64,000 nt of DNA from Aphelenchoides besseyi (lineage: Eukaryota; Nematoda; Chromadorea; Rhabditida; Aphelenchoididae): positions 1,302,001-1,366,000 of the forward strand of contig JAMPIQ010000002.1 of the NCBI GenBank assembly GCA_024699855.1, read 5' to 3'. Below the pieces are notes generated by a model. The model searched no databases and was not told the DNA's origin. It was given only the letters and a program-made list of their open reading frames with translations. This document shows, in pieces, positions 22,488-33,192 of the stretch (its first letter is position 1; every line of letters starts with the position of its first letter). A program made the position numbers and the translations under genes.

Positions 22488-24072
22488 ATGGTCGACAAAC
22501 AATTGGCTGAGGAACAATATTACCACGGTAAGTTCCTTCAATTCAATCACTCCGCTCATGGAACTCTTTTTCAGGTCTACTTCCACGTGAAGACATCAAA
22601 GAGATGCTTCGTTCCAATGGCGACTTTCTTGTTCGTTCGACGGAACCGGTCGCCGGTCAACCACGTGCTTTCGTGCTCTCCATCATGGTGCAACAGGAGA
22701 AAGAAGATCTCGGAGTGGGTTGCACGATTGGACGCTTAGTGACTGATGAGCTCGTTTCAGATCAAGCACTACGTTATCCAGTACCATGGTGGAAAGTACT
22801 CGATCGAACGCTGGTCTTTCAACTCGATTCCCGACATGATCAACCATCATTTGCACAAGGGCGACTCGGTGAGCAAGACCAACGATCAGGTCATTTTGCG
22901 CAATCCAATTCTCCGTCAACCGTGGGAGTTGTCGCACGACGACGTGGAAAGCACGAAGAAACTCGGCGAGGGAGCTTTTGGTGAGGTGCACAAGGGAAAG
23001 TTGCGTTTGAAGAACGGTCAGAAGGTGGATGTGGCGATCAAGATGGCGAAATTGGAGGTCCTCACCAAAGATCAAATCAAGGAAATCATGCGTGAAGTGG
23101 GTAGCACAACTACAAACGACGACCTTGTATTTAGGCACGTTTGATGCGCCACTTCGATCATCCAAATGTTGTGAAGTTCTACGGTGTGGGCGCAGGACAA
23201 GAACCTCTTCTTGTGGTCATGGAACTCGTTGAATGCGGTGCTTTGGACACCTATCTCCAGAAAGAAGAACTCATTCCGCAGAAGAAGATGGAGTTGTGCA
23301 CCGGAGCAGCGTGGGGTCTCGAGTATCTACACATGAAGAACGTTTTGCATCGGGACATTGCTGCTCGCAATTGTTTGGTGAGTTCAAATGAAAGGAATGA
23401 AAGTCGTGTTTTCAGTACGGCGACAACAAGGTCAAGATCAGCGACTTTGGATTGACTCGCGAAGGAACCGTCTACAAAATGGATCCGCATCGTCGTGTTC
23501 CGATTCGATGGCTCGCACAGGAAACGCTCACTCAGGCCATCTACACGCAAAAGACCGACGTGTTCAGTTACGGAATCATGTGAGTTTCCGGTCTCCAAGT
23601 TCACTTCATTCTTCCAGGTGCTGGGAGATCTTTTCCAACGGTATCGAGCCATATGTGAGTTCAATTGTGACCTTCAATTCTGATTTCTACAATTTCAGCC
23701 GGGAATGACTGTCGCGGAGGTCAGCATGAAAGTAAGCGAAATGATCAACTCGATCGAACTGATTCTCCTTGTTTTCAGGTTCGAGAGGGCTACCGCATGC
23801 CGTTGCCCAGTTGCACTCCACTGGAGATGCACAACATCGTGCAGCGCTGCTGGTCCGTCGATCCAAATGAGCGTATGTCGATGGCCGAGATCGCGCATCA
23901 GTTGGAGATCATCACCGGACTTCCACGTCCGCGCTCTGGAACTCCCATTTCGATGGCCGGTACCGAGAATCGTTTGAACAAGAAGGCTAAAAAGGACAAG
24001 TTGCGTGCTAAGAAGGTGAGTTCCGATCACAGCCGCCGATTTCAATTGCCATTTCAGACCGCTCTCGGATGA
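22488..24072 (+). CDS. SH2-domain non-receptor tyrosine kinase, Fer/Fps (SPE-8-like) type
   Basis: Cytoplasmic tyrosine kinase of about 400 residues in at least eight short exons. It starts at ATG 22488 (MVDKQLAEEQYYHG). An SH2 domain (GDFLVRST, HYVIQYHGGKYSIERW) is followed directly by a kinase domain with LGEGAFGEV, VAIKMAKL, HRDIAARN and DFGLTREG. The substrate-loop motif PIRWLAQE replaces the common RWTAPE. It ends in a Lys-rich tail. It lacks the F-BAR region of mammalian Fer, as do the many short nematode members such as C. elegans SPE-8, several of which act in sperm. All catalytic residues are present. An alternative in the same family cannot be excluded. A CTATAAAAAG element lies 75 bp upstream of the ATG (22404-22413). 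Confidence 0.88.
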
Positions 24073-24384
24073 TTTCGTTCCAATTTTTTGTTTCCACTGA
24101 ATTTCTCGTGTCCACTGTCATTTGCTTTTGAGGAATAAACTTCTTTTTCCGAATCTCCTTGATGGGAACTCACGATCTGAAGTTAGTGTTTAAGTCGATC
24201 AAACAGCAGTGACTGGAAGATACAGAATATGTCGAGCAATCGAGTGAAAGGAAGCATCCCGTAGTTCGAACAGAATGTCCACATTTCAAGATCTGAGTCG
24301 ACAATTGTTGGTGACATTCTGTAAAGGACATCTAAGATGACAAAATCCGTTACTGATCACTTCAATAATCCCGTGAATTCCCAG

Positions 24385-25695
24385 GAAATTGCCAGACAAC
24401 GACGGCGTGCAAATTAACAAACCAACGTCACAAAGATATCCCTCGAAGTAAAGAGCATTGTTTCGTCTGCTTCTTCCCACGGATACCCGATTTGAAAACG
24501 ATTTTCGAACGCCAATTTGATCACATAATTGAAGCGCAAAACCGAGTCCTACAGCAATGCAGGAAAAGAACGCCTCATCTGCGCACAAATCCGATGGTTG
24601 TTGTCGAAAGCAATCGATATAAAAGCGCCGTTGTCTCTCTTAAAGACATTCAGTTTGTTCTTTACGAATTCGTTAGTTTCGTCACCGCAATGGCATTTCA
24701 ATCTGGCGTAAGTTTTAGCGTGAAAGGTTTTATCCATTGACGTCTTTAGATGTATTCCCCAATTGTTTTCGACGCGTCCGACCATATTGAAGCGCAAGAC
24801 GCGATCAACGAGTTGATATGGTATTGCGCCATGCCTCAATCCATTCGGATAGAATATCGACGTGGCGGGAAGTTTCGCGTCGTTTTCCACCCCCTATTCG
24901 AAGAGGCCCATTCGAGGATATCGACAATGTTCAAACTGCTATCGATTATGTTTGAACGAACAGCCTATCGCGACTTACGGGATCGCGGAGGTTTGCGACA
25001 ATCCGCTACTGGCTTACGCCATGTGGCTGTGATCGCTTACTTTCTACTAAGACTACGATTCGCCGACAAGTTGCCCCACGGATCATCGAAACTGAGCAAG
25101 CACATCGAGAAGTTCAATTTCTTCTACATCGTCCAATTGCCAACTGAGAGAGTAGAACTGAATGCCTTGATGTTGGACGCGCATCGTACGGTTGAGGAAG
25201 CAACGAGAAAGATCCAACAGCAGAAAGCGTCCGCAACACGCAAAGACTTCGATTTGTCGCATTTTTGGTCAAAACTTCCAAACGAAATCAAAATCCGTAT
25301 AATGTAAGTTCAACTTGTTTAGCCAATTTTATCCTCTTGTTTTAGTGGGAAAGTCGCTATGCCTGACCGGAAGACGTTCAAATCATCAAAACTTCCGCGA
25401 AATACCTACAAAAAACCGCACATTGGTCTGCTGCTTCCACTGCGATTGGTGAATCGACAGTTTTACGATTTTGCTGATCACCAAATGAAGCAATTGGGAT
25501 TCCCAACAAAGCAACTAACTCGACTCCAAGTAAGCGGCTAATTCTAACTGTTAGCTGTTTTCTCTTTTATAGAATGGCAATCTGAGCTATCGGTTAGAAC
25601 ATCGACGTTCAATACATGAAATTCATCCAACTGTAATCGAAACCGATCGCGTATTCTCCCGCCTCTTGGACATAACAGAGTATATGGAACTGTAG
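24385..25695 (+). CDS. F-box-like protein, unnamed
   Basis: Three exons at the 3' side are clear: one ending near 24711, then 24750-25302, 25346-25530 and 25573-25695, joined by GT-AG introns. The 5' start is unresolved: the frame is open from 24369, but no ATG in it is convincing. About 70 residues before a stop-terminated region give a helical N-terminal part (ERQFDHIIEAQNRV, FVLYEFVSFVTAM). The C-terminal part has FWSKLPNEIKIRIM followed by LPLRLVNRQFYDFAD, the two halves of an F-box-like motif. This suggests a substrate adaptor of an SCF ubiquitin ligase. Here the F-box lies near the C-terminus, whereas it is usually N-terminal. The rest is not recognised. Confidence 0.55.
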
Positions 25696-25824
25696 AGTCG
25701 TTTTAGTCTGAAATTGTTTATTGTAATAAAATAACTCCTTGTTATTTTTCATTTAAGTATTGAATCGAAATACAATCTGATCTCCGAATTAGAACAATTC
25801 GACTGAATAACCTATTATCCCAAT

Positions 25825-26847
25825 CTATACAGTTGTTCGTTGCAGACGAGTTTCTATGCTCGCAACTTTTGAACATTTCCTTTTGCCGACTGTAATACGA
25901 TAGCAAATTGCACTAACAAGCGAGTCGGTGGCTAAGAACAATGAGGTTATCGGTCCCATATTACTAAACACGAATTCTTGCATTCGAGAGCATTTCTTAC
26001 TTCAACTGATTTCCTTTGATGTAGATAATTATCGTGCAAAAAAAGTACGGTGACAGGTTCAAAAACAATTCTGTGCAACAAGCGATTCCAGTGATTATAT
26101 TCGCCTGAATCCCTGGTTTTTGAATCAAAAAGTAATGACCAACCTGCCGAAGACCCCGCTGTGTACCGAAACGTTCTCGTTGATGTTTGAACAACTTGAA
26201 TGCAAAAACAAAGGCGAAGATCACCGTGAAAAGACCCGGCCAACTTTTCATTGCCGGTAGAACGGAGGGAGGAAAAACTGTAATAAGACACACAAAAACT
26301 GAACAATCTGAAATCTCAAACATTCAAATACCAATCGCATTAACTAACTTGTTGTTTGTTGGACTGGTAGTTCAACTAACGGAACAGCTAGAATCAGAAA
26401 CAGACCACTAGCTATGGAAACTGTCACACTCAAGATAACGAAACACCGTTGTAATCGACCGAAACTAATTGGCCACGTCAGAATGGCGATTCGATCGAGT
26501 AGCAGAAAGGCCACTGCAAAGGAAGTGACTGTGCTTGATGCTCGGAAACAAAGACCAAACCAGAAAACAAAAGGTCCATAGAACTCATCTAAACACACAA
26601 ACTTGTTGAGCATTCCCGGGAACTTGCTTGAAAAACAGCCACCAATGGCCATGTACATCGATTGAACTATTCCAGTAAAAGCCGTTATTATCCAACAGAA
26701 GAGATAGAAAATGAAGTTGGGCAGAAGCTGATGATGCATTGAAGTGTTTACGATTCTCCAGAACAAACTCAAATGTAAACAGAAGGCGATGGTAAAGGAA
26801 ACTGTTTGATAAACATATTGAAGAAGTACTAATGGCGGTAACATCAT
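25825..26847 (-). CDS. Nematode 7TM chemoreceptor-like protein
   Basis: ATG at 26847 (MMLPPLV) opens an exon with four hydrophobic segments and the motif FWFGLCFR...FLLLDR at the end of TM3. Further exons (about 26290-26150, 26110-26015 and 25963-25825) add the rest and end ...TTV-stop at 25825. The last exon reads GPITSLFLATDSLVSAICYRI, closely resembling the end of the receptor at 43249-44273 (GPLIATSSQLDAFCTTLVYL). The pairing supports both models. It is a plasma-membrane chemosensory GPCR by family resemblance; the named subfamily is not assigned. Two introns around 26300-26346 are uncertain. Confidence 0.72.
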
Positions 26848-27039
26848 CCAGAAACCGAGTTTTGATTTCCAGTTGTCAGAGAATTCCAGTCGAAAGTTTT
26901 CATTGGAACTTCAAACATTTTTCCCAAGCAGATAATCGAGATTGTAGTCTTCAGTTTGTACTTAGAAATCGGTCGTGGGATTTAGAGCCTTTGGTTAACA
27001 TAAAGTTCGAGCGGTATATCGGGATTGGAACACACGAGG

Positions 27040-27240
27040 TTATTGACGTTCCTTTCTAATGTCGAAAGTGAAATGACTTCTTTCAACCTTCTGACTCTCA
27101 GATACGAACTCTCGATGACCGTTGAAGAACTCACAGTTTGAAGGTGTCGAAATAATCTCCTCGACATGAATTTGTTCGACTGTAAGAGACGACAGCAGAT
27201 GCCAATTTTGTTCAACACTATCGACTTGACCGTCTCCCAT
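27040..27240 (-). CDS. Short hypothetical ORF
   Basis: Real ATG (27240) and stop with reasonable codon use; 66 residues, hydrophilic and acidic (HVEEIISTPSN). No signal peptide or recognised domain. It could be the last exon of a gene whose other exons were not found, or chance. Confidence 0.2.
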   Translation of the reverse strand: MGDGQVDSVEQNWHLLSSLTVEQIHVEEIISTPSNCEFFNGHREFVSESQKVERSHFTFDIRKERQ

Positions 27241-27299
27241 TCTTCTTCGGGGGAGTTTGCTTGTACGTTAATATTCTCCAATGATTAGCATGTGATCAT

Positions 27300-27786
27300 G
27301 CAATACATGGAGATAACTATTAGTCTGAATCATCTATAGCTCTTAACATGTTGACTATCTTGAAAGAAGAGTTTGTATTCACTTCTAAACTCTCAACTTG
27401 AATTGGAGGTATCATGGAACATAAAAGCAGCTATTTTGACGTTAAGTTTATTGTTACTCTAAAACTATGAACTCGTTAATTTCAGTTGTGCCGGAAAATT
27501 CCAATTGCTTCACTTGAAGTTCGAATTTGGGTTCTGAACAAACAAAAACACAATCCAATTTCGACTCGTGACCAACCTCAAAGCTCTTCAAACAGACCCT
27601 GAGAGCGGTTTTTCAACACCGATGAAACAAACACCAATTGGGATGACTGCCGAGTTTGGATCACAATCTGGGACCTTGAAAGCGAAGTTGATTGAAAACA
27701 CGGAGACAGCATTCGGTTGTTGATTCAGTTGGTGTTCTGGGTCGATTCGCTGTGAACTCTCCGCCCATTTGATCTTCGTCTCGATC
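27300..27786. other. Intergenic stretch upstream of the cellulase
   Basis: No coding structure or repeat recognised on either strand. It presumably holds the distal promoter of the GH45 gene. Confidence 0.5.
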
Positions 27787-27796
27787 GTATAAAAGC
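27787..27796 (+). promoter_or_regulatory. TATA element matching STATAWAARS
   Basis: GTATAAAAGC, 35 bp upstream of the cellulase ATG, fits every position of STATAWAARS, the promoter motif reported for pharyngeal-gland effector genes of Bursaphelenchus xylophilus. It also serves as an ordinary TATA box. Confidence 0.7.
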
Positions 27797-27830
27797 AGTC
27801 CTGAGATCAGTATTCTTATCACCAACAAAA

Positions 27831-28520
27831 ATGGTTCAATTCATTGGTCTTCTCGCTCTTCTTCCATTCGTTTTGACTGCCAACGGTCAGTCGGGAACTG
27901 GAACAACGACACGTTATTGGGACTGTTGCAAGCCGAGCTGTAGTTGGCCGGGCAAGGCGCAATTCAAGCAAGGACCTGTTCAGACGTGCGGAGTTGATGA
28001 CAAGCCTTTGAACGATGGCGGAAATACGGCTTCGGGATGCAATGGTGGCGGAGCATACACCTGCTCCACCCAACAACCATGGGCCGTGAACGACACTACT
28101 TCCTATGGATTCGCCGCTGCTAACATCGGTGGATCTAGCGAATCTCAGTGGTGTTGTGCTTGCTACAAACTAACGTTTACTAGTGGACCAGTGAGTGGCA
28201 AGGACTTTGTTGTCCAAGTGACGAATACCGGTGCTGATTTGGGCGCCAATCACTTTGACTTGCAAATTCCTGGTGGTGGTGTGGGCTTGTTCAACGGCTG
28301 CTCGGCCCAATGGAAAGCTCCGTCCCAGGGATGGGGAAAACAATACGGCGGAATAGATACCGTTGATCAGTGCAGTCAATTGCCCGCTGCTCTCCAATCG
28401 GGATGTAAATGGCGCTTCGAATGGTTCAAGAACGCCGACAACCCATCGATGAAGTTCGAGAAGGTCAAGTGTCCAGCTGAGATCACCAAAAAGAGCGGCT
28501 GTATTCGTGCAGATGAATGA
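27831..28520 (+). CDS. GH45 endo-beta-1,4-glucanase (cellulase), secreted
   Basis: Intact 229-residue single-exon gene. A signal peptide of about 19 residues (hydrophobic to about Gly19) precedes a complete GH45 catalytic domain. The signature TRYWDCCKPSCSW carries the catalytic Asp at residue 31, and NHFDLQIPGGGVG carries the second catalytic Asp at 143. Their spacing of 112 residues is close to fungal EGV (Asp10/Asp121). Many cysteines are conserved, and there is no cellulose-binding module. It hydrolyses internal beta-1,4 bonds in plant or fungal wall glucan after secretion from the oesophageal glands. GH45 cellulases in aphelenchoidid nematodes are accepted as acquired from fungi. A polyadenylation signal AATAAA lies at about 28556. 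It has no intron, although nearly every neighbour does. Confidence 0.96.
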   Translation: MVQFIGLLALLPFVLTANGQSGTGTTTRYWDCCKPSCSWPGKAQFKQGPVQTCGVDDKPLNDGGNTASGCNGGGAYTCSTQQPWAVNDTTSYGFAAANIGGSSESQWCCACYKLTFTSGPVSGKDFVVQVTNTGADLGANHFDLQIPGGGVGLFNGCSAQWKAPSQGWGKQYGGIDTVDQCSQLPAALQSGCKWRFEWFKNADNPSMKFEKVKCPAEITKKSGCIRADE

Positions 28521-28739
28521 GAGATAATGTAAATGTTAAAACGTTTCGATTTCTAATAAACCGGTTGCAATCATTGTGTATGTTTGAGTGAGAATAAGAA
28601 GACTCGTCAAGTGGTTGGACCAAGAGCTGTCAAACAGCCAACAACTCTCTAATGAATAACCAATCGAAGCGCTTCGAATCGGCAGCTGAGCGTCTTTCTG
28701 TTGCGGTCGATTCAACGTCTTGAATTCGAAGAAATGAAA

Positions 28740-29382
28740 GAAGAACCGCCCGGTACATCTACCAGGTAGCCGATGCTCTCAAGTATTGTCATCAGAAGAA
28801 GGTCATTCATCGCGGTGAGTGTCATCACTACTTCATTCCTATGGTTGTTTCTGATTGCAGACATCAAACCCGAGAATATTTTGATTGACATGAACGGCGA
28901 CTTGAAGATCGCGGATTTCGGTTGGTCGGTCCACTCGGCTTCCAATCGGTCAGCCTCTTTCTTCTTTCCACCTCAATTCTGATGTTGTTTAGCCGCACTC
29001 TCTGTGGCACAATGGACTACTTACCGCCCGAAATGGTCACATCCAAACCGCACAGTTTGCACGTCGACTACTGGTCCATTGGCGTTCTCTGCTACGAACT
29101 GCTCTGCGGCAAACCGGCCTTCGAAACCGAGACTTCCAATGACACGTACAAGCGAATTGCGAAAGCTCAATACACGTTTCCCGCTCACGTTCCTTTGGGT
29201 GCTCGAGATCTGATCAAACGAGTGAGTGGAGAAGTTCCATCTCATTTCACTTCTGTTTTCAGCTCCTGGTCGTGGATCCCAATCGACGTCTCGATTTGGA
29301 CGGAGTGATGCGACACAAGTGGATCAAACAGCACTACTCGCCTTCACTACGTGATCTGATTCCCGAGAATCGAGCTACTTAA
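28740..29382 (+). pseudogene. 5'-truncated Aurora-type Ser/Thr kinase copy
   Basis: Four exons encode only the C-lobe of an Aurora kinase. They read [17 protein letters not shown], then [16 protein letters not shown], the activation loop [15 protein letters not shown] and a normal C-terminus ending at 29382. The three introns have intact GT-AG sites, and the joined frame stays open. The N-lobe is absent: there is no glycine-rich loop and no VAIK lysine. An in-frame stop lies about 25 bp upstream of the first recognisable residue, and cellulase sequence begins within about 200 bp. It cannot encode an active kinase as it stands. It is probably a recent partial duplication or a gene broken by rearrangement. 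A full-length Aurora gene should exist elsewhere. Confidence 0.82.
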
Positions 29383-29879
29383 CTTCTTTTCCGTTTGTAA
29401 CTTTTGAATTCGAGTTTATGATCTTAAGAATAGTGATCTCATCGAACTCTGTTTTCAAGCAATTCTGAATTGTAACCACGAAGACGGTTAATTCAAACGA
29501 TTAAACAAAACTGAAGATGCACATTCAAAGCTCCAGATAAGAATATCTCGGTTGCTGAAGCCAAACAGAACTAAAACTCATAGCAATTAACAGAGTCAAA
29601 ACTTTAAAGTTTATTTCCTTATCGCATACGCGGTTCCCAAGAATTTTAAAAAACAAATACTACGATCGAAAATTTTGAGTGTTAGTTCAATGATAAGCTA
29701 CCGAGCAGTGAGCTTGCAGACAAAATTTCAACTCAGAACGCAAATGCAAGCATCTTTAAAGTATGGGATCCAAGGTTGAAATCTTATTTTCGAGTCGCCT
29801 TTGATTGAAAGCTTCATTGATCTAAGAACTTTAATAAAAGAACTTTTATTTTGTACAAAGTACATTGCTATGAGTTTGT
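29383..29879. other. Intergenic region
   Basis: AT-rich; no gene recognised. It holds 3' ends of the flanking convergent genes, including an AATAAA-type signal at about 29831 (minus-strand context unclear). Confidence 0.5.
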
Positions 29880-30272
29880 TCAACCGTAGACGCTGTACGG
29901 TGCCACAATCGCTGATGTTCCAAGTGGTCCAGAAATCACAGACGAATAGCCGAAAGCATTTTGGGTCGTAACTGAAGAGCCAAGAAGCGAATAAGAAGAC
30001 GACGTCGTGCCTAGGGGTCCAGTTGCAAAGGCTGTCGAACCGAGCGGCGAGTAAGCGAACTGATTGTAAGATCCAATGCCGTCATTGTTTGCAAATCCTC
30101 CGTAGCCCAAACCGGTGTATGCTAAAGACAAGTCAATATCATCGAATGGAAACTTACAATATGCGTACGGTTGTGAGTATCCACCGTATCCATAGCTCGG
30201 GTATCCGTAATATCCAGCTTCTATTCTCGTAATGACAAGAAGTAAAAGAATCAAAACGTTTGCTGCGGACAT
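29880..30272 (-). CDS. Small secreted Gly/Tyr-rich protein A
   Basis: ATG at 30272; exon 1 is 30272-30158 and exon 2 is about 30121-29880, with a 36-nt intron. A signal peptide (NVLILLLLVITRIEA) precedes a YYGYPSYGYGGYS segment. Further repeats of SPLG, GPLG and SGPLG type follow, spaced by Ser/Thr/Ala. About 118 residues, no cysteines after the signal. A TATA-like TATAAAAAA lies about 45 bp upstream on the minus strand. Gly/Tyr-rich secreted proteins in nematodes include antimicrobial neuropeptide-like proteins and cuticle or surface proteins; which applies is not decided here. Paralogue of the next gene. Confidence 0.75.
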   Translation of the reverse strand: MSAANVLILLLLVITRIEAGYYGYPSYGYGGYSQPYAYCKFPFDDIDLSLAYTGLGYGGFANNDGIGSYNQFAYSPLGSTAFATGPLGTTSSSYSLLGSSVTTQNAFGYSSVISGPLGTSAIVAPYSVYG

Positions 30273-30744
30273 CTTTCGAAGAAGCTAAAGAACAAGACCG
30301 TCAAAGAAAACGGTTTTTTATATCACACCTATTGAGTATCTTCCTTGCACTGCGTGAACGTAGTTTGTAAACAACCCAATAAAAAGTTCAAAGCATTTTC
30401 GTTCGGTATCGAATTCAGCCAACAGTTTTGAAATCACAACCGTGCGCTGAACGTGCCAGCGATCGTTTGTTTTTTCCATTCGACCTCGAGTACTTTCAAC
30501 GACCTCTTCGGAAGCGCAATAAACATCACCGAATTAATTGATTGTAAACTTATTGGGAAAGTATTACTAAAACTCATAATTCGTTTTCTATTTCTGATGT
30601 CACTTCACACGATCTTGAACACAAAGTTCAGTCTTTCTATCACAATCATCTTGCATCTCAAATACACCGTTTTGTATGCACAATCGGATTTATTTTACAT
30701 GAGACCAAAACATCAAGAAAGAAATTGGAGTACTTCTATGGCCT

Positions 30745-31122
30745 TTAGCGTCGTCCAAAGTTCGAGTAAGAACTGTAGCCAAATGGTCCAGCGGCAACGG
30801 ATCTGTAACCGCCCCACGGATTCGTGGCAACCTAAATTAGATTACGAGCTTAAATTATTGCTTCAAAGGTACCTTAGCAAAACCCGTAATAGGATTCCAC
30901 GACGTTGTGCTCGAGCCGAAAGGCCCCGATCGAACAGCCGAGAATCCAAGAGGCGAAGAAGAAACCGATTGATAATACGGTCCGCCACCTAGACCTCCGT
31001 ATCCTGAAACAAAGTGGTTAGTCGGTTAATGCGATCTCTTCCTTACCCATGGGGCCCCAAAACTGAGCGAAAATCATCGGAACCAGCAACAAAACGACGG
31101 CAATTCTGATGTTCATTTTCAT
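30745..31122 (-). CDS. Small secreted Gly/Tyr-rich protein B
   Basis: ATG at 31122 (MKMNIRIAVVLLLVPMIFA signal peptide), three exons with introns at about 31005-31047 and 30830-30874. The mature part contains FWGPMGYGGLGGG and repeats of SPLGFSA, SGPFGSS and AGPFGYSS, the same (S/A)GP(L/F)G unit as in protein A. It ends FGRR-stop; a C-terminal Gly-Arg-Arg is the classic signal for cleavage and amidation, so a short amidated peptide is possible. Tandem, same strand as protein A. Confidence 0.72.
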
Positions 31123-32139
31123 CGTCACTGAACAGTTGAAACGGAAATACAAACAAACAGAAGCTCAAGGTTACCGCACTTTTCAACTTTTCGTTTTTAA
31201 ATCAATTGCTGCGAAAGTTCGGCGAAAACACTCGTCGAAGTTCGAAGATCACGACGACAAACCGTTTCAATTTTTTCGTTCGCTAAATTTTGTTGACTGA
31301 CAGTTCGGCAAATGCAATCGTTCTTCCCGCAAGCAAGTGGTTAACTTCTGTATTCATGTCGCGATTCTTCCGGAAAAGTTGAAAACGTTCAGTTGCTTCG
31401 TGATCACAAACATTCGTTTTCCATTCTGATCGAGAAGCTGTTGGCCGAATTGTGAGATGAAAATAACACAAACTATCTTACTAATCGAATTATTTACAAC
31501 GCTCGTAAACAATCTTCAGATTGTCATGTTTATTCATTAAAAGGATGTTAGTTCTAATGTGAATAACCGTTTCTTGGTTGTTGAATCGAAGTTAGAGTTG
31601 ATGGATGCTCAGCTCTGCAGCTCTGTTCTTTGTACTGCCACGTAGCGAGCGTCAAGTCCACGTTCAAAAACACGTAGTCATTGAGCCAATGCTCACAAAT
31701 GCCTGCTCAGCTCATTTACATCCGAGTAGTAGGTTTGCATCGAAATGTTTTGTCGAGCATTTGAGTGCCTAACACACGACTTAAATTAACGCCTACAAAT
31801 ACGTAGGTTGCTTTGTATTCGGAGGATTCACATGCAAAGACATTTCGAGAGTACAATCACGCAATTGACTGTATAAAGTTCTCACGGTAACGTTAATATG
31901 AATGTTATTACCTTTTCATTAACATTAAACACGCAATCTTGCGGTTGAGACTTGGTACTGACGCAAACGATGAAGAAACTCGAGGATAATTGTGAAGACG
32001 ACATTTGATCTTAAGATCTCATTTTGAGTGCATTCCTTATCAAATAATCTCTAACTACTTTATTGTTGAATTAAATCAAATCAAAGGGCATAGGAAGTTT
32101 ATTCAATGGTATTTAACAGATTGAAATCGAGTTCGTGAA
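31123..32139. other. Intergenic region, about 1 kb
   Basis: AT-rich, no ORF with coding character, no repeat recognised. Confidence 0.5.
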
Positions 32140-32310
32140 TTAACTTCCAGCGGCGGGAAGAAGAGTTAAAGATCTTCGTACAGTGATTGTCATTCGTTTC
32201 GAGTTCGTTGGGGCGATTCGTAATCCGGACGTTAGGGAATCTCCATCGGCCATCACATTGACAAGCAAAATAATAGAGAGCCACAAGACGCCAAAAAGCA
32301 AAATACGCAT
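32140..32310 (-). CDS. Small secreted peptide precursor, neuropeptide-like
   Basis: 56-residue ORF from a true ATG (32310). A strong signal peptide (RILLFGVLWLSIILLVNVMA) is followed by an acidic spacer and two dibasic sites, KR and RR. Together they would release MTITV and SLTLLPAAGS. A minus-strand AATAAA lies 40 nt past the stop (32097-32102). No known peptide family recognised. A small secreted effector is an alternative. Confidence 0.55.
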   Translation of the reverse strand: MRILLFGVLWLSIILLVNVMADGDSLTSGLRIAPTNSKRMTITVRRSLTLLPAAGS

Positions 32311-32833
32311 TATTTTTAATTGCTACACAACAAATGGATCGAGAAATTCCACTTCAAACTGAGGTCTCTCGGGTTATCAATCAACCACCTGCTCGTTATT
32401 TTCGTTACAACGAACATTTTTAGTTTAATACAATCGGTACTTCGAACAAGTGAGTATTTCGAATCGCATTCAAAAACAATCTTGTGGTACAATCGGAGTT
32501 GACTAGATTACACATGGGAAGTTTTGGTTGTGCTAAGTATAGCATTAGAGGCGTTAAATTTCCGATGAAAAGTCAAAGGATCATCTAAAATTTATCCTCA
32601 TTTCTAACAGAGAGATCTAAAGCGAATACTGAAAGCAAACTGGAGACTTATTTCCGTATTAGAGACTCCAAACAAGAGTGAATTTCCGATTATGAGTGTA
32701 ATGATATCAGAGCATTATATTTTCGTATTTTATAAAGAAAGTATCGTCAGCAAATTGTGTAAAGAGAATAGGAAAACTTATTTCTGATGCTTTGCGATCA
32801 CACAGTCATGGAAAAAGTTGACTAAAAAGGAAT
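32311..32833. other. Intergenic region
   Basis: No gene recognised between the small peptide gene and the tRNA. Confidence 0.5.
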
Positions 32834-32906
32834 TGCTCACAGTGAGACTCGAACTCACGGCCTTCAGATTATGAGACTGACGCGCTGCCGACTGCGCTAT
32901 GCGAGC
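32834..32906 (-). tRNA. Elongator tRNA-Met (CAT)
   Basis: 73 nt on the minus strand. The acceptor stem is GCTCGCA/TGTGAGC, with one G-T wobble. The D-arm is TAGCGCAGTCGGCAGCGCG, and the anticodon loop CTCATAA has anticodon CAT. The T-arm has the GTTCGAGTC core. The arms match metazoan elongator Met tRNA. No intron. A run of five T on the minus strand within 15 nt downstream serves as the Pol III terminator. Confidence 0.96.
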
Positions 32907-33192
32907 TTCGGAGTATGGAGCTCGTTTTTCGCTCTTACGTCCGCGTAACGTTTACCATTCAAGTGACCGTTAGTCTATGACCCTAAAAAGATTTAGAAGT
33001 TGGATTCTGTATTTGTATCCGAATAGAAGATTGAATTTCATTATGAAGTTGATCGGCAATCAACAGACACGGTCAAATAGAAATCGCTGAGCGTTGAAAT
33101 TCGCAAATCAAAATCCAATCTCTGCATCTCAACGTCGTTTCCATCAAATTAAGAGGCCAGTTGACCTTTAACGTCCATTCATTTCTTCGCTC

